Positions 1 to 6,937 of a stretch of 64,000 nucleotides of DNA are shown one piece after another. The position numbers were made by a program, and so were the translations under genes. Position 1 is the stretch's first letter, and every line of letters starts with the position of its first letter. The notes below the pieces were generated by a model. That model saw only the letters and a list, made by a program, of their open reading frames with translations, searched no databases and was not told where the DNA came from. Origin of the DNA: W0P28-013 sp963658575 (GTDB taxonomy: Bacteria > Bacteroidota > Bacteroidia > Bacteroidales > Paludibacteraceae); assembly GCA_963658575.1 (NCBI GenBank), contig CAVKQB010000004.1, positions 18,805 through 82,804 on the forward strand, in the 5' to 3' direction.

Positions 1-638
1 CCAGCGACGGACTTTTCACCACGCTCGGCAAGCAAGCCGACGGCGTGAGCGGCCCCACCTACAACGGCGGCGAGAAAGACCTCGACGTGCGCCTCTACGC
101 CAAAAATACCTACAAAATCACCAGCAACACCGACGCAAAAATGCTGCGCATCACCTTTTGCATCAGCAAAAATGGTCATTACAAACTGGCCGAACTCACG
201 CCGAGCAACGGCACGATGGATGCCGAACCCGAACAACTGACCGACGACAACGGCTGGAAAGCGTGGCGCTACAGTTGGACTGGCAATGCCAGCGAAGTAA
301 CATTCACCGTGGGCGAATACTGCGCCTTTGGCAGCGAATGCGCCGAGCAAGGCAAAACAGAAGTGCCCGGCACGCTGATGTTCAAGACGCTGATTATCAG
401 CGACGATGCCGCCACCGCGCTCTCCGCTACCACATCGGACGGCATCAACATCTTCGCGCACGACGGCATTATCTACGCCGATGGCCTGAGCGACGGCACA
501 CGCATCGATGTGATGAGCGTAACAGGCGCACACTTGCTCGCCGCCACCGTGAACAATGGTCAAGCAGCCGCTCCGCTCGACCGCGGCATCTACATAGTGA
601 AATGCAACAACCGCATACACAAAATCGTAGTACGCTGA
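1..638 (+). CDS. C-terminal part of a secreted protein with T9SS-like sorting domain (5' truncated by window edge)
   Basis: The reading frame is open from the first bases, so the true start lies outside the window. The visible part is a beta-rich region of about 145 residues, with no family I recognise. It is followed by roughly 60 residues that look like a type IX secretion C-terminal domain: a short 'I.IFAHDGIIYADG' strand, an 'IDVMSVTGAHLLA' segment, a 'LDRGIYIVK' segment and a basic final strand. In Bacteroidetes this architecture means export through Sec and then the T9SS to the surface or medium. The function of the passenger cannot be told. The stop is at 636-638, 25 nt before the response regulator, so the two could be co-transcribed. 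Confidence 0.7.
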   Translation, partial: SDGLFTTLGKQADGVSGPTYNGGEKDLDVRLYAKNTYKITSNTDAKMLRITFCISKNGHYKLAELTPSNGTMDAEPEQLTDDNGWKAWRYSWTGNASEVTFTVGEYCAFGSECAEQGKTEVPGTLMFKTLIISDDAATALSATTSDGINIFAHDGIIYADGLSDGTRIDVMSVTGAHLLAATVNNGQAAAPLDRGIYIVKCNNRIHKIVVR

Positions 639-663
639 AAATCGCTATCAAAACCTACGAATC

Positions 664-1362
664 ATGACATCAGCAAAAATCCTACTGTGCGAAAACGACG
701 AAAATCTAGGGCTATTGCTTCGCGAATACCTGCAGACAAAGGGCTACGAAGTCGATTGGGCACCCGATAGCGACGAAGGCATGAATGCCTTCCGCGACAA
801 CGGTTACGACCTGTGCGTGCTGAACGTAACGCTGCCACCCAAAGATGGATTCGCGCTGATGCAAGAAATTCGCCACTTCGATAGCCGCGTACCCATCATA
901 TTTTTGAGCGCAAAAATCTCCAAAGATGATGCGCTGACCGCCTTTCGCCTCGGTGCCGACGACTACATCACCAAGCCGTTCAGCATGGAAGAGTTGCTTC
1001 TGCGCATCGAAGCCATTTTGCGCCGCACCAACATTCACAAAAATTCCGAACAGAAATACACTATCGGGCAATTTACGTTCGAAGCCGCCCTGCAACACCT
1101 GATTTTCGGCGACCAAACCATTCGCCTGACAACCAAAGAGGCAAGCCTGCTGCTGCTTCTTGCCGAACGCGCCGACAACGTGCTCGACCGCAATTTCGCG
1201 CTGAAATCGATTTGGGGCGAAAGCAACTACTACAACGCCCGCAGCATGGACGTATACATAGCGCGGCTACGCCAAAAACTGCGCTCCGACCCCAACGTGC
1301 AAATTCTGAATGTGCATGGTCGCGGCTACCGCTTGGTCGTGGCCGAAGCGGAGGCGAATTGA
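664..1362 (+). CDS. rprY: RprY-like OmpR-family response regulator with Asn at the phosphoacceptor site
   Basis: A 232-residue protein with an N-terminal receiver domain (about 1-122) and a C-terminal winged-helix DNA-binding domain (about 132-230, ending 'HGRGYRLVV'). It is very similar to Bacteroides RprY ('CE.DENLG', 'DDYITKPFSMEELL', 'NARSMDVYI'). The position that normally holds the phosphorylated Asp, in 'LCVLNVTLPPKDG', is Asn54 (AAC at 823-825). The second acidic-pocket residue is also Asn (Asn11, 694-696). The Ser ('IFLSAK') and Lys ('TKPF') switch residues remain. No histidine kinase lies nearby. The sequence suggests a regulator working without phosphorylation, or regulated in another way. 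The family call is firm; the gene symbol is by similarity. Confidence 0.88.
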   Translation: MTSAKILLCENDENLGLLLREYLQTKGYEVDWAPDSDEGMNAFRDNGYDLCVLNVTLPPKDGFALMQEIRHFDSRVPIIFLSAKISKDDALTAFRLGADDYITKPFSMEELLLRIEAILRRTNIHKNSEQKYTIGQFTFEAALQHLIFGDQTIRLTTKEASLLLLLAERADNVLDRNFALKSIWGESNYYNARSMDVYIARLRQKLRSDPNVQILNVHGRGYRLVVAEAEAN

Positions 1363-1379
1363 CAACATTCGGCGCGTTT

Positions 1380-2456
1380 CTACTTTTGCGTTTTCTGATT
1401 TTCGCACTTTTCGGCCACACGCTCGGCCAACGCACGGAATGCGAGCCCTGTGGCGGTATCGTCGTGCAAGGCAGCCGGCTGTCCGCCGTCGCCGCTATCG
1501 CAGATGCTCTGCACCAACGGAATTTGCGCCAGTAAATCCACGCCTTTCTCCTCGGCGAGCCGCTTGCAGCCCTCTCGGCCAAAAATGTAGTAGCGATTTT
1601 CGGGCAGTTCGGCAGGCGTGAACCACGCCATATTTTCGACCAAACCAAGTATCGGCACGTTTATCTTGTCGTTTTCGAACATCTGCAGGCCTTTGCGCGC
1701 ATCGGCCAACGCCACCTGCTGCGGCGTGCTGACTACAATCGCGCCATCGAGCCGCAGGGTTTGCACCAAAGTCAGATGTATGTCGCTTGTGCCGGGCGGC
1801 AGGTCTATCAGAAAATAGTCCAATTCGCCCCACGCCGCATCGCAAATGAGTTGTTTCAGCGCGTTGCTGGCCATGCCGCCACGCCACACGAGCGCAGTGT
1901 CGGGGTCGGCAAAAAAGCCTATCGACAGTATTTTCACGCCGAATTTTTCGATAGGCACGATGAGGCTGCGTCCATCGACCTCGTCGGCCACGGGGCGCGC
2001 ATCTTCGATACCAAACATTTTGGGAATCGACGGCCCGAAGATGTCGGCATCGAGCAGTCCGACCTTGTAGCCAAGCCGCGCCAATGCCACTGCCAAATTG
2101 GCAGAAACCGTCGACTTGCCCACGCCGCCCTTGCCCGACGAGATGGCGATGATGTGTTTCGCACCAGCCAACGGCTTTTCCGCTTCGGTGGCGGGCTGTT
2201 GCCGATACTTGATGGCGATGTTTCCTTCGATTTCCACGTCGGGCGCAACGTAGGTTTTTATGGCCTGTTCGCTGGCCTTCACGAGCGACCGCGCAAAAGG
2301 GTCGTTCTGTTTGTCGAACACAAGCGAAAAACTCACTTTCATTCCGTCGATGCGTATGTCGTCTTCGACCATGCCGCTCGACACGATGTCTTTTCCCGTG
2401 CCCGGATAGCGCACATGCGCCAGCGCATCGAGAATCAATTTTGGATACAAACTCAT
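1380..2456 (-). CDS. mrp: Mrp/ApbC-type P-loop ATPase, Fe-S cluster carrier
   Basis: A 358-residue protein with an N-terminal MIP18/DUF59-like domain (about 1-85) and a MinD/ParA-type ATPase domain carrying the deviant Walker A GKGGVGKS (108-115), followed by 'LLDADIFGPSIP' and 'DYFLIDLPPGTSD'. Mrp/NBP35 proteins bind and transfer [4Fe-4S] clusters in the cytoplasm. The usual C-terminal CPxC motif of the family is not evident, as in other Bacteroidetes Mrp proteins; 'GLVENMAWFTPAELPENRYYIFG' is typical of the phylum (the run is broken here: GLVENMAWF then TPAELPENRYY). It is convergent with the response regulator, whose stop is only 17 bases away, so the two transcripts probably overlap. Confidence 0.93.
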   Translation of the reverse strand: MSLYPKLILDALAHVRYPGTGKDIVSSGMVEDDIRIDGMKVSFSLVFDKQNDPFARSLVKASEQAIKTYVAPDVEIEGNIAIKYRQQPATEAEKPLAGAKHIIAISSGKGGVGKSTVSANLAVALARLGYKVGLLDADIFGPSIPKMFGIEDARPVADEVDGRSLIVPIEKFGVKILSIGFFADPDTALVWRGGMASNALKQLICDAAWGELDYFLIDLPPGTSDIHLTLVQTLRLDGAIVVSTPQQVALADARKGLQMFENDKINVPILGLVENMAWFTPAELPENRYYIFGREGCKRLAEEKGVDLLAQIPLVQSICDSGDGGQPAALHDDTATGLAFRALAERVAEKCENQKTQK

Positions 2457-2518
2457 TTTTAGTTAGCAGTTAGTAGTTAGAAATTAGTAGTGAGGAGTGA
2501 GGAGTGAGGAGTTGTTGG

Positions 2519-2570
2519 GCGCGAACCTCTCCCCTTTTCAAGGGGAGTACCTGCGAAGCAGGGGTAGGGT
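2519..2570 (+). repeat. Dispersed GCGAAGCAGG hairpin element, copy 1
   Basis: The element reads as two small hairpins in series. The first is CCCCTTTTCAAGGGG (2531-2545) and the second CCTGCGAAGCAGG (2550-2562), followed by GGGTAGGG. Related copies lie at about 24941-25001 and 50791-50851, and an inverted variant at about 50612-50671. All are in gene-free gaps. Confidence 0.75.
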
Positions 2571-2808
2571 TGAAGCCAATTAAGAAATAACCAAATCCGC
2601 AAATCAACAAAAAACTTAGAACCGCGCGAAGTGCGAGAAACTCAGAAACAATGAGAAACGCGCGAAGCGCACCAATCTTCAAATCTTCAAATCTTCAAAC
2701 AATGCCATCTTTTCAGTGCAAAATTACAAAAATAAACCGATGTTGCGGTGCAAAATGGCGCGTCGGGCACAACTTTTGCGGCAGCGTGTTGGTTGCCGTT
2801 TTTTTTTG

Positions 2809-2816
2809 TATCTTTG
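2809..2816 (+). promoter_or_regulatory. Bacteroidetes -7 box (TATCTTTG) for DUF5606-carboxyltransferase operon
   Basis: TATCTTTG matches the TAnnTTTG -7 consensus and lies 63 nt before the start codon of the DUF5606 gene. An upstream TTG exists at 2789-2791, but its spacing (17 nt) is shorter than the usual 19-21, so the -33 box is not certain. Confidence 0.65.
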
Positions 2817-2878
2817 CAACCCAAGTATTTGGCACGCTGTTTGTGCCGTTTGTATAATAAATCGATAAAAAAACTGCT

Positions 2879-3301
2879 ATGTTGAAAAACATTCTGACCA
2901 TCACGGGGCGTCCGGGGCTGTACAAAGTGGTTGCACAGTCGAACAAAGGCATGATTATTGTCGAATCGCTCACCGACAAAAAACGTTTCCCGTCGTTCAG
3001 CCACGAGAAAGCCGTTGCGCTGTCCGATATCGCCATGTTCACCGAAAACGGCGAAAAACCGCTGCCCGAAATTCTCGAACTTGTCAAGGCCAAAGAGGCG
3101 GGAAAAGCCGCTTCGGTCGAGCCGAAAGCCTCTGGCGCAGAACTTTTTGCGTGGTTTGGGAGCGTGCTTCCCGATTTCGACCGCGACCGTGTTCACCCAG
3201 GCGATGTAAAAAAATTGGTTCAGTGGTACAACCTGCTGATAGCCAGCGGCATCACCGAGTTTGAGGAGAAGGCCGAAGAACCCGCCGATAAAGCCGAATA
3301 A
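2879..3301 (+). CDS. DUF5606 family protein
   Basis: A 140-residue cytoplasmic protein starting 'MLKNILTITGRPGLYKVV', which is the hallmark of DUF5606, a Bacteroidetes family of unknown function. The N-terminal 60 residues look like a small beta-barrel ('GRPGLYKVVAQSNKGMIIVESL'). The middle is helical and the tail is acidic ('EEKAEEPADKAE'). There is no signal peptide or membrane segment. It lies 21 nt upstream of a carboxyltransferase gene on the same strand and shares its promoter, so it may assist that metabolism, but no function is established. Confidence 0.85.
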   Translation: MLKNILTITGRPGLYKVVAQSNKGMIIVESLTDKKRFPSFSHEKAVALSDIAMFTENGEKPLPEILELVKAKEAGKAASVEPKASGAELFAWFGSVLPDFDRDRVHPGDVKKLVQWYNLLIASGITEFEEKAEEPADKAE

Positions 3302-3322
3302 ATCAACAAAAACACCAATAAA

Positions 3323-5089
3323 ATGGGCAAAAAAGAGATAAAATTCAGCCTCGTTTACCGCGACATGTGGCAATCGTCGGGCAAATATGTGCCACGCAAA
3401 GACCAATTGGCCAAAATCGCGCCCGTCATCATCGACATGGGCTGCTTTGCGCGTGTCGAAACTAACGGCGGCGCATCGGAACAGGTCAATCTGCTCTACG
3501 GCGAAAACCCCAACCAAGCCGTGCGCACCTTCACCAAGCCATTCAACGAGGCCGGCATACAAACACACATGCTCGACCGCGGCTTGAACGGCCTGCGCAT
3601 GAACCCCGTTCCTGCCGATGTGCGCGAACTGATGTACAAAGTCAAAAAAGCGCAAGGCACCGATATTACACGCATTTTCTGCGGATTGAACGACGTGCGC
3701 AACATCATTCCCTCTATCCGCTGGGCAAAACAGGCCGGCATGGTGGCGCAAGCATCGATGTGCATCACCTACTCGCCGGTGCATACGGCCGAATACTACA
3801 TCAACATGGCCGAGCAACTCATCGAAGCGGGCGCGCAGGAGATCTGCCTGAAAGACATGGCAGGCATCGGTCGCCCCACGGTGCTTGGTACCATCGTGAA
3901 ATCGATCAAAACCAACCACCCCGACATCACGGTGCAGTATCACGGCCACAGCGGTCCGGGCTTTTCGGTGGCTTCGGTGCTCGAAGTGGCCAAGGCTGGC
4001 GGCGACGTGTTCGACGTGGCCATGGAACCGCTCGCTTGGGGCATGGTTCACCCCGACGTCATCACCATTCAAGCGATGCTGAAAGATGCTGGATTTGCCG
4101 TCCCCGAAATCAATATGAAAGCCTACATGGAGGCACGTCGACTGACACAAAGTTTCATCGACGACTTTTTGGGATACTTCATCGACCCGCGCAACAGCCA
4201 CATGACCTCGCTGCTCGTTGGTTGCGGTCTGCCTGGTGGCATGATGGGCTCGCTCATGGCCGACCTGAAAGGCGTTCACGCAGCCATCAACAGCAACCTG
4301 AAAGCGCAGGGCAAAGCCGAACTCACCGAAGATGAACTGCTCGTGCAGTTGTTCGACGAAGTGAAATACATTTGGCCAAAACTCGGCTATCCGCCACTGG
4401 TTACGCCATTCAGCCAATACACCAAAAACGTGGCACTGATGAACGTGTTTGCCATGAGCAAAGGTCAAGGTCGTTGGACGATGATAGACCAGAATACGTG
4501 GGACATGATTTTGGGCAAAGCCGGCCATCTGCCTGGCAAACTCGACCCCGAAATTGTGGAACTTGCCAAATCGAAAGGCTTCGAATTTTTCGACGGAAAT
4601 CCGCAGGACAACTACCCGAACGTGCTGCCCAAATACATCAAAGAGATGGAAGAACTCGGTTGGGAGCGCGGTCAGGACGACGAAGAGTTGTTCGAATTTG
4701 CCATGCACGACAAGCAATATCGCGAATACAAATCGGGCGAGGCTAAAAAACGCTTCAACGCCGAACTGCAACAAAAGATGGAGGCCAAATTCAAGGCCGC
4801 CGGCGCAACGGTGCAAATCCCCGATTTCCGTGCACTGCGCCACCCGAATGCCGAACCCGTCGTGGCAACGGCCTCGGGGCGCCTGCTGTGGGAGTTCGAC
4901 TACTTGGACAAATCGGTGAAACCTGCCGAAGGCAAGCAGTACAAAGAGGGCGATTTTCTGTGCGCCATTCAGACCAATGGCCGCGGCTTAGAGGCGATGC
5001 CAGCCCTATTTGCTGGAAAAATCGTCGAGCCAAAAGAGCAGGGCACGCTGGTACAAAAAGGCGACATTGTGGCCTACATCGAGAAGTAA
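3323..5089 (+). CDS. Oxaloacetate decarboxylase alpha / pyruvate carboxylase subunit B-like carboxyltransferase with degenerate biotinyl domain
   Basis: A 588-residue protein. Residues about 5-300 form the carboxyltransferase TIM barrel: metal-binding 'YHGHSGPG' (H207, H209) and the lysine of 'LKDMAG' (about K177). Residues about 300-480 are the conserved carboxylase domain. The last 80 residues have a biotinyl/lipoyl-domain shape ('EGDFLCAIQ...ALFAGKIVEPKEQGTLVQKGDIVAYIE'). The biotin-accepting AMKM is replaced by 'TNGR', with Gly553 where the lysine should be, so this protein should not be biotinylated on its own tail. It probably works with a separate carrier, or the tail is structural. 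No beta or gamma subunit is in the window. A strong terminator follows. Confidence 0.85.
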   Translation: MGKKEIKFSLVYRDMWQSSGKYVPRKDQLAKIAPVIIDMGCFARVETNGGASEQVNLLYGENPNQAVRTFTKPFNEAGIQTHMLDRGLNGLRMNPVPADVRELMYKVKKAQGTDITRIFCGLNDVRNIIPSIRWAKQAGMVAQASMCITYSPVHTAEYYINMAEQLIEAGAQEICLKDMAGIGRPTVLGTIVKSIKTNHPDITVQYHGHSGPGFSVASVLEVAKAGGDVFDVAMEPLAWGMVHPDVITIQAMLKDAGFAVPEINMKAYMEARRLTQSFIDDFLGYFIDPRNSHMTSLLVGCGLPGGMMGSLMADLKGVHAAINSNLKAQGKAELTEDELLVQLFDEVKYIWPKLGYPPLVTPFSQYTKNVALMNVFAMSKGQGRWTMIDQNTWDMILGKAGHLPGKLDPEIVELAKSKGFEFFDGNPQDNYPNVLPKYIKEMEELGWERGQDDEELFEFAMHDKQYREYKSGEAKKRFNAELQQKMEAKFKAAGATVQIPDFRALRHPNAEPVVATASGRLLWEFDYLDKSVKPAEGKQYKEGDFLCAIQTNGRGLEAMPALFAGKIVEPKEQGTLVQKGDIVAYIEK

Positions 5090-5115
5090 CGAACCGTGAA
5101 AAATAACGGAATATC

Positions 5116-5146
5116 AAAACGGATGGAAGAAAAAGCCATCCGTTTT
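5116..5146 (+). terminator. Rho-independent terminator after carboxyltransferase gene
   Basis: A perfect 11-bp stem, AAAACGGATGG (5116-5126) and CCATCCGTTTT (5136-5146), with a 9-nt loop, followed by a T-rich run. It is 27 bases after the stop codon. Confidence 0.9.
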
Positions 5147-5226
5147 GTGTTTAATTTTATGTTGCAAAACATATTTTTAACCTAAAATAGCGCAGGCAAA
5201 ATAGTCGGCATATCGCAAACATTTTG

Positions 5227-5234
5227 TAACTTTG
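5227..5234 (+). promoter_or_regulatory. -7 box TAACTTTG for glycogen synthase
   Basis: TAACTTTG followed by CA matches the Bacteroidetes -7 consensus and sits 35 nt before the ATG of the glycogen synthase gene. No clear TTTG box at the right distance is seen. Confidence 0.65.
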
Positions 5235-5268
5235 CATCCGCAAAATTGAAGATAACGTTCCTTTATCG

Positions 5269-6894
5269 ATGGGATACATTTCACCCGATTATATTTTCGA
5301 AACAAGTTGGGAGGTGTGCAACAAGGTCGGCGGCATCTACACGGTACTTTCGACACGCGCACGCACACTCGAGAAAAAATTAGGCGACCATCTGGTATTC
5401 ATTGGTCCCGACATTTGGCAAGAACACAAGGCTGTCGATTTCGTCCCGACCGACGATTTCGCCGATTGGGTGGCCGAAGCCAGCGAAAAACAAAATCTGA
5501 AAGTGCGCGTCGGCCGCTGGAACGTATGCGGACGGCCGTTGGTCGTTTTGGTCGATTACAAGCCATTTTTGCTGCAAAAAAACACCATTTACGGCGATTT
5601 TTGGCAATGGTTCGGCGTCGATTCGCTGCAAGCCTACGGTGACTACGACGACTCGTCGATGTTTGGCTACGCTGTGGGCGCAGTCATCGAGAGTTTCGTG
5701 CGTTTCCACAAGTTGGAGAAGAAAAAGATAGTGGCGCATTTCAACGAATGGATGACCGCATTCGGCGAGTTGTACATCAAACACTACATGCCCGAAATAG
5801 CCACGCTGTTCACCACACACGCCACATCGATAGGCCGTTCCATCGCTGGCAACCACAAGCCGCTCTACGACTATCTGCGCGAATACAACGGCGACCAGAT
5901 GGCGCGCGACTTGAACATGGTAGCCAAACATTCGGTAGAAAAAGTGGCGGCGCACGTGGCCGACTGTTTCACCACGGTGAGCGACATCACCAACCGCGAA
6001 TGTGCGCAACTGCTCGAAAAACCTGCCGACGTGGTAACGCCCAACGGATTCGAAGACGATTTTGTACCGAAGGGCGTGCGGTTTGACGCAGCCCGCAAAA
6101 ACGCCCGCGAAAAACTACGCCGTGTAGCCGAAGCATTGCTGGGCTACAAACTTGCCGACAACGCCCTGTTCATCTCCACATCGGGGCGTTACGAGTACAA
6201 AAACAAAGGGCTCGACGTGTTTGTTGAGTCGCTGAAATCGCTCTCGCAGCGGCCGCTTTCGCGCGAAGTGGTGGCATTCGTATTGGTGCCGGCGTGGTCG
6301 TCGGGTGCACGCATCGATTTGGCCGAAAAATTGGCTGACCGCCACCCCGAAACGCTCGACAATCCCTTTGTAACGCACAATTTGGTAGAACCGTGGAACG
6401 ACCGCATTCTGAATGCTGTCCATTGGTTTCACCTCACCAACCGCAAAGAGGAGCCGGTGAAAGTCATTTTCGTGCCAACCTACCTGAACGGTTCTGACGG
6501 CATATTCAACACCGCATACTACAATCTGCTGGTCGGCTTCGACCTCACAGCCTACCCATCGTACTACGAGCCGTGGGGCTACACGCCACTCGAAAGCGTG
6601 GCGTTCGGCATTCCAACCATCACCACCGACCTGTCGGGATTCGGACAATGGGCTTCGGCTACACCACAGGACATCAAAGCGGGCGTGGGCGTGGTGCATC
6701 GCTCGGACTACAACTACCACGAGGTAGTGGCGGCCGTATCGGGCATGATGGCCGAATATGCCAATCTGTCGGCCGTGGAGCAAAACAAAATCCGTGCATG
6801 TGCGACAGCCACAGCGCAAAAGGCCTTGTGGCGCGAGTTCATCGCCTACTACTACAAGGCCTACGACATCGCTCTGCGCAAAGTAAGACAATAA
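5269..6894 (+). CDS. GT3-family glycogen synthase (eukaryote-like)
   Basis: A 541-residue glycosyltransferase of the GT3 type. The N-terminus 'FETSWEVCNKVGGIYTVLSTRA' holds the sugar-nucleotide loop (K-V-G-G). The C-terminal domain has 'YYEPWGYTPLESVAFGIPTITTDLSG' (split here as EPWGYTPLE and TDLSGFG), with the Glu residues used for catalysis in GT3 enzymes. In Bacteroidetes this family replaces the bacterial GT5 GlgA and elongates alpha-1,4-glucan from a nucleotide-sugar donor in the cytoplasm. It lacks the phosphorylated N- and C-terminal regulatory arms of the animal enzyme. It is followed 43 nt later by glucan phosphorylase, giving a synthesis/degradation pair. Confidence 0.93.
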   Translation: MGYISPDYIFETSWEVCNKVGGIYTVLSTRARTLEKKLGDHLVFIGPDIWQEHKAVDFVPTDDFADWVAEASEKQNLKVRVGRWNVCGRPLVVLVDYKPFLLQKNTIYGDFWQWFGVDSLQAYGDYDDSSMFGYAVGAVIESFVRFHKLEKKKIVAHFNEWMTAFGELYIKHYMPEIATLFTTHATSIGRSIAGNHKPLYDYLREYNGDQMARDLNMVAKHSVEKVAAHVADCFTTVSDITNRECAQLLEKPADVVTPNGFEDDFVPKGVRFDAARKNAREKLRRVAEALLGYKLADNALFISTSGRYEYKNKGLDVFVESLKSLSQRPLSREVVAFVLVPAWSSGARIDLAEKLADRHPETLDNPFVTHNLVEPWNDRILNAVHWFHLTNRKEEPVKVIFVPTYLNGSDGIFNTAYYNLLVGFDLTAYPSYYEPWGYTPLESVAFGIPTITTDLSGFGQWASATPQDIKAGVGVVHRSDYNYHEVVAAVSGMMAEYANLSAVEQNKIRACATATAQKALWREFIAYYYKAYDIALRKVRQ

Positions 6895-6937
6895 TTTTTC
6901 CAAAAAAAATAGAATTAACACCATTTTTTAGACTATT

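Larger units (their letters stand above)
2457..2878. other. Intergenic repeat mosaic, then DUF5606 promoter
   Basis: No gene is seen. From 2461 it holds stacked short words: 'gttagcagttagtagttag', a 'gaggagtgaggag' tract, one copy of the GCGAAGCAGG element (2519-2570), an AT-rich word run, and a segment rich in 'cgcgcgaagtgcg / gagaaacgcgcgaagcgc' (about 2619-2672) that recurs near 24.8 and 50.4 kb. The last 70 bases are AT-rich and contain the promoter of the next gene. Confidence 0.75.

Noticed and set aside
2687..4843. 718-codon open frame on the minus strand
   Set aside because: It mirrors the carboxyltransferase gene. The translation is rich in Phe/His/Val, which is typical of the antisense of this codon usage.
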